Source of the DNA: Candidatus Gastranaerophilales bacterium
Lineage (GTDB): Bacteria > Cyanobacteriota > Vampirovibrionia > Gastranaerophilales > Gastranaerophilaceae
Length of the DNA stretch: 64,000 bases
Assembly: GCA_944323195.1 (NCBI GenBank)
Contig: CALURR010000005.1
Coordinates: forward strand, 1-64,000
Direction: 5' to 3'
Part shown: positions 18,581 to 26,871 of the stretch, piece by piece
How the letters are laid out: each line of letters opens with the position of its first letter
Numbering within the stretch: the stretch's first letter is position 1
The notes under the pieces: model-generated
What the model saw: only the letters and a program-made list of their open reading frames with translations
Database searches by the model: none
What the model was told of the DNA's origin: nothing
Position numbers and translations under genes: made by a program

Positions 18581-19930
18581 TTATTGAGGTTTTTTCCTTA
18601 AAATCATAATGAATTTGTCAATTAATTCACTAAGCATAAGAGAAACTTTTCGATAATTTAAAATAGTAAAATCTACAGTTTCTGTTTCAAAAAGTCTTTT
18701 CTGCTCATCATCTGTTATGCTAAGGCGAACAAGCGCATTTTCAACGCCATCATATTCGATTGCCATTGAGGCATTAACCCCTCTTGCTGATACACTGAAC
18801 AGCGATTTTGTACCGGTGTAAGAATTAATGGTAAAATCTTGTCTTTTGATTTTTAATATATTTTCATATTTTTTAAATACAGGCGCAATAACAACTTTTA
18901 GTTTTCTTTGATATGCTTGATTGAATAGTCTTACGCTGTTTTTATCAAAATTATTCTGTGCCTCGTTTAGCGGGATTTGATTATCAATTTCATTTGTAAT
19001 TCTGTTTTCTTTTTGTTTTTCGATTATATTTTTGGGGTTTTCAAGTATAATTTTGTTTTCAGGCGCATTAGAATAAAAATCTGATGCCACTATTAAGGAA
19101 TTAGTATTTTCGCTTGCTTTTTCCAGAGCAGCCTCTAGCGCTTCTTTAATATCTTCAAATTTTTGTTCTTGAACTTCGACAACTCCTGCATTTGCACCTG
19201 AATCGATTCCTAAATTAGTATTTATTCTCTCAAATACGCTATAAGCACCGTTTAATTTTGTTTTTTGAAGATATACGTAGAATTTATCAACATCTTTAAT
19301 TATAACAGAGTCATTTAAACGTATTGATTTTTTAATTATTTCTATAAATTCTTTAGGGTTTTTATAATTAGGATATTTTTTATCGGGTGCAATTAATAAA
19401 ATACAAGCTCTTTGAGAGTATTTTCTTGTTTGAGCTATTTCATTTTTCAAAAATTCATCACAGTATTTTTGAGTATATACCCCTGTATCAGGCTGCATAA
19501 CTCCTAAAGTAGTTAAGAAATTTGTTTGAGATTCAATGCTTAAATTTAGCTCATTTTTTTGTAAACACCAAATAACTCTTATTAATAATTCGTAGTCGAT
19601 TATAGGCATGAATAATACATCGCTTATGCCGTTATCAAATGCTTCAATTATAACTTCTCTAGAACAATTTTCATTGATTAATAATATTGGAAGATTTTTG
19701 TATATTTCTTGTTTTTTAAGGCTTTTGATTAAATTAATTGCTTGGATATTGTTGTTGTCGCAATGAAGAATTAACACATTGGGATTAAAGCCTTCAAACA
19801 TATTTTGGGCTTCTTCAATTGAACAAGATTTAATTTTATCAAGATTTCTTAGAAGAACCAGTTTTTGAGAAATCTGATTTATTAATTCTTGTCTGTTGCT
19901 AATTATTACAACGGTGTTTACATCTGCCAT
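18581..19930 (-). CDS. Protein with degenerate receiver and GGDEF-like domains
   Basis: A 449-aa soluble protein. Residues 6-125 have the fold pattern of a response-regulator receiver. The phosphoacceptor strand reads NVLILHCDN with histidine where aspartate is expected, and the N-terminal acidic pair is replaced by S/N, so it is probably not phosphorylated. Residues 140-300 resemble a diguanylate-cyclase fold without a GGDEF signature. The C-terminal 110 residues form a separate domain (SLFSVSARGVNASMAIEYDG). It may be a signalling scaffold. It shares an operon with the DUF4145-like protein. A GGAG motif precedes the ATG at an unusually long distance (about 12 bases). Confidence 0.55.
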   Translation of the reverse strand: MADVNTVVIISNRQELINQISQKLVLLRNLDKIKSCSIEEAQNMFEGFNPNVLILHCDNNNIQAINLIKSLKKQEIYKNLPILLINENCSREVIIEAFDNGISDVLFMPIIDYELLIRVIWCLQKNELNLSIESQTNFLTTLGVMQPDTGVYTQKYCDEFLKNEIAQTRKYSQRACILLIAPDKKYPNYKNPKEFIEIIKKSIRLNDSVIIKDVDKFYVYLQKTKLNGAYSVFERINTNLGIDSGANAGVVEVQEQKFEDIKEALEAALEKASENTNSLIVASDFYSNAPENKIILENPKNIIEKQKENRITNEIDNQIPLNEAQNNFDKNSVRLFNQAYQRKLKVVIAPVFKKYENILKIKRQDFTINSYTGTKSLFSVSARGVNASMAIEYDGVENALVRLSITDDEQKRLFETETVDFTILNYRKVSLMLSELIDKFIMILRKKPQ

Positions 19931-20059
19931 TAAACAATATTACTCCAAAATAATTCTACTTATTTATTACAATACTACAAAAACCGCTTTTGTAAAAGAT
20001 TTTTAAAAAAGATAACATTCTAAAGTCCTCTTAATTTATGACGACAAAAAGAATCTGTT

Positions 20060-20068
20060 TGCTAGAAT
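20060..20068 (+). promoter_or_regulatory. Extended -10 box, leaderless start of the GT39 gene
   Basis: TG-C-TAGAAT ends six bases before the ATG at 20075, and no Shine-Dalgarno sequence lies between. Transcription would begin at the start codon. Confidence 0.55.
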
Positions 20069-20074
20069 AGTCTT

Positions 20075-21466
20075 ATGAAAGATTTGTTAAAAGATAATAA
20101 AGTAATTTTAATTTTAATTATATTACTTGGTTTGGCTTTAAGATTGTGGAATTTGAATAAACCTGAAGGTTTATGGAACGATGAATATATTACATATTCA
20201 ATTTCAATGTTAAAGTTTCCGTTTGATTTTTTTGACGGCATTAGGACAAATTGCCATGCGCCCTTGCATTATTTTTATTTAAAACTTTGGATGATGATTT
20301 TTAAAAATTCTGATTTTATGTTGAGATTATCATCATTAGTGCCTAATATTTTGGGTTGCGTTGTGATGTATCATGTCGGGAAAAATTATCAAACAAAATT
20401 TCATTCAATTCAAATTGGTCTAGCTTGTGCTTTGATTGCTTCAATAAGTTCATTTTTAATTTATTTTTCTCAGGAAGTTAGAATTTATTCAATGATATTT
20501 TTCTTATCTTCATTGATTTTACTGTATTCAATAAAAATGTTTGAAGCACCATCTAGGAAAAATGCTGCTTGGCTTAGTGTATTTTGTGTTTTATTGATTT
20601 TAGAACATACAATCGGGTTTGTATATGTTTTATTTAATATTTTTGGTTTAATTGCATTTCGTCCCAAGAAGAAAAAAGAAACAGATTTGTATATGCCGAT
20701 TGTGGCAGGTTTAATTCTGTGTTTGCCTATAATACCTTTTATTTTAAGAATATTTGTTCATCCGACTTATTTTTCTCAATGGTGGGCGCCATTTAGCTGG
20801 TCAAAAATATTCTTCTATTTTACTGATTTATTTTCACCTGTCTTAAAAAATATAACAAATTCACCAATGAGTTTTTATCATCAAATAATTAATCATGATG
20901 TTATAAATATTGGTTTTGTTATGTTTGCGCTTGTTCCAATGGGAATTTGTCTTTTGATGATAATAAAATCAAATATCGATTCAAAAAGAATTAACAAATA
21001 TCTTTTAACTGTATTTTTGGCAACATTTTTGACAATTTTAATTACTGCTATAGCAGGTAAAATAATCTTTTTGACAAAATATTTAACTGAACTATATCCA
21101 ATTTTAATTTTAATGGCTGCGATAGGCTGGGCTCAATTAAATTCAAAGGGTACAAAAATTACCCTTGCAACAATATATATATTTATGACTTTATTTTTTA
21201 TTCTTGTTTCACATACTTCAGCTCCAAAGCTTGTTAGACAAGAAGGTCAAAGATTGCCGATTTTGGCTATGCAAGAGTTAGGTATTAAAAAACAAGATAA
21301 AATTTTATTTCTTTTCTATCCTAAGACACACTTTACTAAGTATTATAATGACAATGATTATATAGCAATGTCAATTGATAAATACAATTTTCCATACGCC
21401 CTAAAAGCAGGGTCTACTTATGACGCTTTTTTGAATGGACATTCTATTTATAAAGTTTTTTTTTAA
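20075..21466 (+). CDS. GT39/ArnT-type membrane glycosyltransferase, 3' end split by a T-run
   Basis: Polytopic protein of the PMT/ArnT (GT-C) superfamily, which moves sugars from polyprenyl-phosphate donors to protein, lipid or glycan in the membrane. The family aspartate/glutamate pair is in GLWNDEYITYS (about 34-44) after the first helix, and HAPLHYFYLKLW follows. About ten to twelve helices are visible. The frame stops at 21464-21466 within a run of nine T (21456-21464). One extra T would join it to the frame that continues to 21753. So the full-length enzyme is either broken, misassembled, or made by slippage. The remaining 463 aa still contain the whole membrane domain. Confidence 0.8.
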   Translation: MKDLLKDNKVILILIILLGLALRLWNLNKPEGLWNDEYITYSISMLKFPFDFFDGIRTNCHAPLHYFYLKLWMMIFKNSDFMLRLSSLVPNILGCVVMYHVGKNYQTKFHSIQIGLACALIASISSFLIYFSQEVRIYSMIFFLSSLILLYSIKMFEAPSRKNAAWLSVFCVLLILEHTIGFVYVLFNIFGLIAFRPKKKKETDLYMPIVAGLILCLPIIPFILRIFVHPTYFSQWWAPFSWSKIFFYFTDLFSPVLKNITNSPMSFYHQIINHDVINIGFVMFALVPMGICLLMIIKSNIDSKRINKYLLTVFLATFLTILITAIAGKIIFLTKYLTELYPILILMAAIGWAQLNSKGTKITLATIYIFMTLFFILVSHTSAPKLVRQEGQRLPILAMQELGIKKQDKILFLFYPKTHFTKYYNDNDYIAMSIDKYNFPYALKAGSTYDAFLNGHSIYKVFF

Positions 21467-21483
21467 AACAAGATTCACCAATT

Positions 21484-21753
21484 TTGGATGAAAAATTAAA
21501 TAGAGAGATTTTATTTGATATGAAAAAAGGTCAGCAATTTTTTGTTGTTGACCTTGAAAGCGTTAGTTTATATAGCGATGAACAAATGAAAAATCTTTTA
21601 GCTGATGATGAAAAATACAATAAAACCCCATTTTTATTTTTAATTGCTTCTTATATGAGAAACAGGTCTCTTGATTGGGCAGCTCGAAATTTCTTGTATC
21701 AAGGGAAAATAAAAACAGGTTCATGGATGGTTTATTCATTTAAAAAAATATAA
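21484..21753 (+). pseudogene. Detached C-terminal part of the GT39 glycosyltransferase
   Basis: A frame beginning 18 bases after the stop of the glycosyltransferase gene. The only start-like codon is a TTG without a ribosome binding site. Read with one additional T in the run at 21456-21464, the join gives FFLKQDSPILDEKLNRE, and the soluble tail then continues without a break. The translated tail is a mixed alpha/beta soluble segment (QQFFVVDLESVSLYSDEQ), as expected for the extracytoplasmic end of such enzymes. I therefore treat it as a fragment, not a separate gene. Confidence 0.65.
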
Positions 21754-21773
21754 TTTAGAAAAGTAAATTTTGT

Positions 21774-21802
21774 TTGTTTATAAATTATGTTTTTGTTATC
21801 AT
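21774..21802 (+). promoter_or_regulatory. Leaderless promoter of birA
   Basis: TTGTTT, a 17-base spacer, then TG-T-TATCAT ending six bases before the ATG at 21809. No Shine-Dalgarno sequence is present. This supports the ATG at 21809 over the upstream in-frame TTG at 21770. Confidence 0.55.
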
Positions 21803-21808
21803 CAAGCT

Positions 21809-22375
21809 ATGTTTAGTACTATTCATTTTGATGAGTTAAATTCAACGAGCGCTTATGCTCATCAACATCTTGAGGAGTTGAATGATTTTCAGGTGGTTTC
21901 TTGTGATCTGCAAACACAAGGACATGGGCAATTTGAACGCAGCTGGTATTCATCAAATAAAAATGGCGGTAATTTATATATTTCCCTTATTTTAAAGCCG
22001 CAAAATCTGCTTCATCTTAACGAATTAACAAGATTTGCTGCCTTAATCGGAGCAAAAACTCTTGAAGAATACGGTCTAAAACCTCAATTTAAATATCCTA
22101 ACGATATATTGATTGATGGCAAAAAAATTGCGGGGATTTTAGCTGAATCAGAATTTATCGGTCAAACTTGCAAAGGTGTTATTTTGGGGTGTGGAATTAA
22201 TTTAAATCTTGAAGAAGATGAACTTAAAAATATTGATCAAAAAGCAACTTCAATTTACGTCGAAACAAATAAAAGGGTTGATAAAAGCGAATTTTTAGAT
22301 AGATTTTTATCAAACTTTAAAAAAGAATATGCTGACTTTTTAGAAAACGGAATAAAAGGAGAAATACTATGTTAA
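21809..22375 (+). CDS. birA: Biotin protein ligase (catalytic domain only)
   Basis: Activates biotin with ATP and attaches it to a lysine of biotin-dependent enzymes. The 188-aa protein has only the catalytic domain; the DNA-binding N terminus of E. coli BirA is absent, so it is a class I, non-repressor ligase. The biotin loop reads GHGQFERSW, followed by GGNLYISLILKP, KYPNDILIDGKKIAGIL and GVILGCGINLN. The gene overlaps oadG by seven bases. This places the ligase in an operon with its likely substrate, the biotin carrier of OadA. Confidence 0.93.
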   Translation: MFSTIHFDELNSTSAYAHQHLEELNDFQVVSCDLQTQGHGQFERSWYSSNKNGGNLYISLILKPQNLLHLNELTRFAALIGAKTLEEYGLKPQFKYPNDILIDGKKIAGILAESEFIGQTCKGVILGCGINLNLEEDELKNIDQKATSIYVETNKRVDKSEFLDRFLSNFKKEYADFLENGIKGEILC

Positions 22376-22602
22376 ACCCTGAATTATGGGCAACAGGAAG
22401 TACAGCAATGGTTGTTGGAATGGGAATTGTTTTTTCATTTCTAATAATTCTTGTTGGCGCAATTGCTCTAATGGCAAGATTTGTTGAATTTTTAAACAAA
22501 GTTTGTCCACTACCTGTTGTAGAACAAAAAACAAAAAAAGCAAGCACAACAGATGATACTGATATTGCTCTTGCAATTGCAGTTGCTGTTGCGCAAGGTT
22601 AA
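22369..22602 (+). CDS. oadG: Sodium-pumping decarboxylase gamma subunit
   Basis: Small membrane subunit that helps assemble oxaloacetate/methylmalonyl-CoA-type decarboxylase sodium pumps. The 77-aa protein has one N-terminal membrane helix (about 12-37, MVVGMGIVFSFLIILVGAI) and a short polar tail ending in an alanine-rich segment (ALAIAVAVAQG), as in OadG/MmdD proteins. The start codon lies within the birA stop region. It is 36 bases before oadA. Confidence 0.85.
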   Translation: MLNPELWATGSTAMVVGMGIVFSFLIILVGAIALMARFVEFLNKVCPLPVVEQKTKKASTTDDTDIALAIAVAVAQG

Positions 22603-22638
22603 TTTTTTTAAGTAAACACAATTTATGAGGATAAAAAA

Positions 22639-24447
22639 ATGGCAAAAAAACAAATTAAAGTTATGGATACGTCATTTCGTGATGGTTTCCAATCAATTTA
22701 TGGAGCTAAGGTTTTAGTTGATGATTTTATTCCTGCTCTGCAAGCTGCAGTTAATGCCGGTTTAAGACATTTTGAAACAGCAGGTGGTGCTCGTTTCCAA
22801 GCTCCTATATTTTTCTGTAATGAAAACGCATTTGAAACAATGGATAAAATCAGAGCTGCTGTTGGCCCTGATGTTACATTACAATCTTTAGCTCGTGGCG
22901 TTAATGTTGTTGGTTTAAATTCTCAACCACGTGATATTATTGATTTGCACGCTAAAATGTTTGCTAAACACGGTGTTAATGTTATTAGAAACTTTGACGC
23001 ACTAAACGATGTTAACAACTTAATTGATTCAGCAAATTCAATTAAAAAACATGGTTTAAGACACGAAGTTACAATTACAATGATGGAGCTTCCATATGGT
23101 TGCGAAGGTGCTCATGATGTTGCTTTCTATGAAAGAGTATTAAGAAACATTCTTGATTCAGGACTTCCATTTGATTCTTTAGCATTTAAAGATGCTTCAG
23201 GTACTTCAAACCCAAGAAAAGTATATGAAACAGTTAAAATGGCTCGTGAATTATTAGGCGCAGATGCTCATATCCGCTTCCATTCACACGAAACAGCAGG
23301 AACCGGTTTAGCTGCTTATTTAGCTGCTCTTGATGGTGGTGCTGATGGAATTGACCTTGCTATGAAACCTGTTTCAGGTGGTACTGGTCAACCTGATATT
23401 ATTTCTATGTGGCATGCTCTAAAAGGTACTGACTATGACCTTGGTTTAGATATTAAGAAAATCATGGAAACAGAAGAAATCTTCAAAGAATGTATGAAAG
23501 ATTATCCAATTTCACCAATTTCATTAGCAGTTAACCCAATCTTAATCCAAGCTCCACTTCCTGGCGGTGCTACAGCTACAACTGTTAACCAATTAAAAGA
23601 TATGGGTATGTTAGATAAATTCCCAAAATTAATTGCTAATATGAAAGAAGTTGTTGAAAGAGGCGGTTTTGCAACTAGTGTTACACCTGTTTCACAATTC
23701 TATGCTCAACAATCATTCTTAAATGCTATTACAGAACAACCTTGGGAAAAAGCTAACCCCGGATATGCTAAAATGCTTCTAGGTTACTTTGGTAAAACTC
23801 CTTGTGAACCAGATCCAGAATTAGTTAAATGGGCACAAGAAAAAACCGGTTTACAACCAACAACTGAAAAAGTTGTAGATTTAAATGATAAAGACCCCGA
23901 AAAAGGTGTTGAAGCAGCTAAGAAAAGATTACAAGAAGCTGGTTTACCATTAACAGAAGAAAATATCTTTATTTCAGCAGCTTGCAAAGACGGTAATGTC
24001 GATAAAGGTATTGAATTCTTATTAGGTAAAGGTCAAGTTTCAGTTAATAAAGTTTCAGCAGATAAAAAAGATGCTGTTGCAACAACTTCAGCTGATGGCT
24101 ACACTGTTACAGTTAACGGTAAAAAATATGCTGTTAAATTGGATGGTTCTAAAGCTACAGTTAACGGCAAAACTTATGATATTGGCGTTAAAGCTGGTGT
24201 TGAAGAACAAGCTAAATCATCATCTAGCGCTGGTGGCGAAGAAGTTAAAGCTGCACTTCCAGGTAATGTTTTACGTGTTGAAGTATCTGAAGGCGATGAA
24301 GTTGCTGAAGGTGACGTATTATTAGTTATTGAAGCAATGAAAATGGAAACTGAAATTAAATCTCCTGTTTCAGGCAAAATTTCATCTGTTGAAGTTGCTC
24401 AAGGCGACCAAATTAAAACAGGTCAAGTATTGGTTGTTGTAGGTTAA
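22639..24447 (+). CDS. oadA: Oxaloacetate decarboxylase alpha subunit (carboxyltransferase plus biotin carrier)
   Basis: Cytoplasmic subunit moving the carboxyl group of oxaloacetate (or a related acid) to biotin. Residues 1-about 290 are the HMGL-like TIM barrel, starting MDTSFRDGFQSIYGAKV and with metal-binding HSHETAGTG near 217-225. Residues about 300-460 are the conserved carboxylase domain, and a low-complexity linker follows. The C-terminal biotinyl domain has the attachment lysine K568 in AMKMET. Pyruvate carboxylase subunit B has the same layout, but the neighbouring beta and gamma subunits favour a decarboxylase pump. The substrate is not certain from sequence. Confidence 0.92.
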   Translation: MAKKQIKVMDTSFRDGFQSIYGAKVLVDDFIPALQAAVNAGLRHFETAGGARFQAPIFFCNENAFETMDKIRAAVGPDVTLQSLARGVNVVGLNSQPRDIIDLHAKMFAKHGVNVIRNFDALNDVNNLIDSANSIKKHGLRHEVTITMMELPYGCEGAHDVAFYERVLRNILDSGLPFDSLAFKDASGTSNPRKVYETVKMARELLGADAHIRFHSHETAGTGLAAYLAALDGGADGIDLAMKPVSGGTGQPDIISMWHALKGTDYDLGLDIKKIMETEEIFKECMKDYPISPISLAVNPILIQAPLPGGATATTVNQLKDMGMLDKFPKLIANMKEVVERGGFATSVTPVSQFYAQQSFLNAITEQPWEKANPGYAKMLLGYFGKTPCEPDPELVKWAQEKTGLQPTTEKVVDLNDKDPEKGVEAAKKRLQEAGLPLTEENIFISAACKDGNVDKGIEFLLGKGQVSVNKVSADKKDAVATTSADGYTVTVNGKKYAVKLDGSKATVNGKTYDIGVKAGVEEQAKSSSSAGGEEVKAALPGNVLRVEVSEGDEVAEGDVLLVIEAMKMETEIKSPVSGKISSVEVAQGDQIKTGQVLVVVG

Positions 24448-24465
24448 GATTGGAGGAAATAAATT

Positions 24466-25644
24466 ATGAATATAGGAGAAGTTTTCCAACAATTATGGCA
24501 TACAACAGGTATTTATAATTTTGTTCTACCTGCTGATCCTAACATTACAAATGTTTGCGAACAATTCATGCATCAATATGGTTCACCTATAATGCTTGTA
24601 GTTTGCTTATTTTTAATGTGGCTTGGTATTAAAAAACAATACGAACCATTGCTTTTGGTTCCAATTGCTTTTGGTGGTTTTTTATCAAACATTCCAAACG
24701 CCGGAATTGCAGAACCTGGTGGTTTTTTAAATATCATTTATGAAGCAGGTATTCACCAAGGTTTATTCCCATTGATAATTTTCATGGGCGTAGGCGCTAT
24801 GACAGACTTTGGTCCACTATTAGCCAATCCTAGAACTGCCCTATTAGGTGGTGCTGCACAATTTGGTATTTTTGGTGCATTATTATTAGCGCTTTGTGTA
24901 TTTGGTTTTACTTTGCCTCAAGCAGGTGCAATTGGTATCATTGGCGGTGCTGATGGTCCTACATCAATTTATGTTACATCTAAATTAGCTCCTGAACTAT
25001 TAGGCGCTATTGCAGTTGCAGCATATTCATATATGGCATTGGTTCCTGTAATTCAACCGCCAATTATGAAACTTTTAACAACTAAAAAAGAACGTGAAAT
25101 CCAAATGAGTCAATTAAGGGAAGTTTCTCAACGTGAAAAAATCGTTTTCCCTCTATTGGTTTTATCTTTATGTATCTTATTGTTGCCTGACGCATGTCCA
25201 TTAGTAGGTGCTTTGGCTTTTGGTAATTTATGTAAAGAATGCGGTGTTGTTGAAAGATTATCAAATACATTGCAAAATGCACTAATTAATATTGTTACTA
25301 TTTTCTTAGGATTATCTGTTGGTTCAAAATTATCAGCAGACCAATTCTTAACTGTTCAAACATTATTTATTCTAATTCTTGGTGTTGTTGCATTCTCATT
25401 AGCAACCGCTGGTGGTGTAGTAATGGCAAAAATTATGAATTTATTCTCTAAAGATAAAATTAACCCGCTTATCGGTTCAGCAGGTGTTTCTGCTGTTCCT
25501 ATGGCAGCTCGTGTATCAAACAAAGTTGGTTTAGAATATAATCCAAACAATTACTTGTTAATGCACGCTATGGGTCCAAACGTAGCAGGTGTTATCGGTT
25601 CAGCTGTTGCAGCGGGTGTATTGTTGACAGTTTGTGTTCAATAG
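24466..25644 (+). CDS. oadB: Sodium-pumping decarboxylase beta subunit
   Basis: Membrane subunit that decarboxylates carboxybiotin and exports two sodium ions. The 392-aa protein is almost entirely membrane helices. Conserved family segments include [17 protein letters not shown] near residue 108, [17 protein letters not shown] (about 160-176) with the sodium-site aspartate D163, and [20 protein letters not shown]. It completes an operon birA-oadG-oadA-oadB, followed by a strong terminator. This supplies sodium-motive force in fermenting anaerobes. Confidence 0.94.
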   Translation: MNIGEVFQQLWHTTGIYNFVLPADPNITNVCEQFMHQYGSPIMLVVCLFLMWLGIKKQYEPLLLVPIAFGGFLSNIPNAGIAEPGGFLNIIYEAGIHQGLFPLIIFMGVGAMTDFGPLLANPRTALLGGAAQFGIFGALLLALCVFGFTLPQAGAIGIIGGADGPTSIYVTSKLAPELLGAIAVAAYSYMALVPVIQPPIMKLLTTKKEREIQMSQLREVSQREKIVFPLLVLSLCILLLPDACPLVGALAFGNLCKECGVVERLSNTLQNALINIVTIFLGLSVGSKLSADQFLTVQTLFILILGVVAFSLATAGGVVMAKIMNLFSKDKINPLIGSAGVSAVPMAARVSNKVGLEYNPNNYLLMHAMGPNVAGVIGSAVAAGVLLTVCVQ

Positions 25645-25663
25645 TTGAATATTAAAATATCTT

Positions 25664-25696
25664 AAAAAGCAGAGTTATTTTAGCTCTGCTTTTTTG
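25664..25696 (+). terminator. Rho-independent terminator after oadB
   Basis: AAAAGCAGAG and CTCTGCTTTT form a stem of about ten base pairs with a nine-base loop, ending in a T tract. It lies 19 bases after the oadB stop. Confidence 0.9.
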
Positions 25697-25843
25697 CTTT
25701 TTATAAAAAAATAATTAAATATTAAATGTCTTACAATTCCCTTTTGAAATAATTTTTAACTACATTAAATGTATGATTTTTTAAAATCTGATTTAACAAT
25801 AATTAATTAAGGTCGAAAACAATTGAAGGGGATAAAGGTAAAA

Positions 25844-26503
25844 ATGTTTAGTCCGCAAATACAAAATTATATAAATTCTTCTTCGCAAGCTCAGGCGTTT
25901 AATCGTGTTAATGAGCTTAATCGTTATATTAATTCTATTTATCCTCAAACCCCCGAAACCAGTAAAGCCTCTGCTTTTGATGAAATTTTAGCTGAATCAA
26001 AAAAAGAAGTTGAGTCTAATAGTGTTTTTGAACTTGATACTCCTCCAATGGTAAAAGAAGATATTAAAACTCTTCCTTTTGGTTCTTTAAGCGGTTTAAA
26101 AAGAACTCAAAGCAAGGTTTCAAGTACCAAAGAAGCAATTTTGGGTTATATAAAAGAAGCAAGTGAAAAATATAATGTTGATGAGAAATTAATTAAAGCC
26201 TTGATAAAACAAGAATCTAATTTTAATCCAAATGCTGTTTCATTAGCAGGAGCAAAAGGATTAATGCAATTAATGCCTCAAACGGCAAAATCTTTGGGAG
26301 TAATGAATTCTTTTAATCCAAAAGAAAATATAGAAGGCGGAGTTAAATATTTAAAACAAATGCTTGATAAATATAATGGAAATAAAATTTTAGCCCTTGC
26401 AGCTTATAATGCAGGCCCTGGGGCGGTTGATAAATATAACGGTATTCCGCCTTATAAAGAAACTCAAAATTATGTTAAATCTGTGCTAGCTAATTATCTA
26501 TAA
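25844..26503 (+). CDS. Lytic transglycosylase (SLT domain)
   Basis: Cleaves peptidoglycan glycan strands. The C-terminal half is an SLT domain: catalytic glutamate E124 in IKQESNFNP, then [33 protein letters not shown] and [28 protein letters not shown]. The N-terminal 100 residues are polar and probably disordered, and no signal peptide is evident. Lying directly before fliE, it probably opens the cell wall for the flagellar rod, and it could be exported by the flagellar system itself. The ATG at 25844 has AAAGG before it and is preferred to the TTG at 25823. Confidence 0.88.
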   Translation: MFSPQIQNYINSSSQAQAFNRVNELNRYINSIYPQTPETSKASAFDEILAESKKEVESNSVFELDTPPMVKEDIKTLPFGSLSGLKRTQSKVSSTKEAILGYIKEASEKYNVDEKLIKALIKQESNFNPNAVSLAGAKGLMQLMPQTAKSLGVMNSFNPKENIEGGVKYLKQMLDKYNGNKILALAAYNAGPGAVDKYNGIPPYKETQNYVKSVLANYL

Positions 26504-26514
26504 GGAATAGAAAA

Positions 26515-26823
26515 ATGGATAAAATAAATCAAGTAAATTTTTTTAGAACAAATCGCCTAGAGCCTTTAGAGGCAAATATTTCAATAGATTCTAATGATAC
26601 AAATGTTAAAAGTTTTAAAAATGTTGTGGCTGATATGATGAGTGAATTAAATGAAGTTACAAATAAGCCTCAACAATTAACGCAAGACGCAATGTTAGGA
26701 AAAGCTGATGTACATGATGTTATGGCAGCCATTGCGCAAAGTGAGATTACTGTGCAAGCTGCAACAACAATAACAGGTAAAATCCTACAAACATATGAGA
26801 AAATAATGCAAATACAGATTTAG
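26515..26823 (+). CDS. fliE: Flagellar hook-basal body complex protein FliE
   Basis: Rod-base protein joining the MS ring to the rod. The 102-aa sequence has the family's C-terminal part: DAMLGKADVHDVMAAIAQSEITVQAATTITGKILQTYEKIMQIQI, here read in pieces DVHDVMAAIAQSEI and QTYEKIMQIQI. The N terminus is variable as usual. It follows the transglycosylase by 11 bases with an AAGGAA site, and precedes fliF, the order found in many flagellar operons. Confidence 0.93.
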   Translation: MDKINQVNFFRTNRLEPLEANISIDSNDTNVKSFKNVVADMMSELNEVTNKPQQLTQDAMLGKADVHDVMAAIAQSEITVQAATTITGKILQTYEKIMQIQI

Positions 26824-26825
26824 TC

Positions 26826-26854
26826 TTAACTTTAGCATATTATGATAGTATAAT
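26826..26854 (+). promoter_or_regulatory. Sigma-70-like promoter before fliF
   Basis: TTAACT (26826-26831), a 17-base spacer and TATAAT (26849-26854) lie between fliE and fliF. An internal promoter could boost fliF and later genes. The -35 starts just after the fliE stop. Confidence 0.45.
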
Positions 26855-26871
26855 TTAATTAAAAGAACAGT

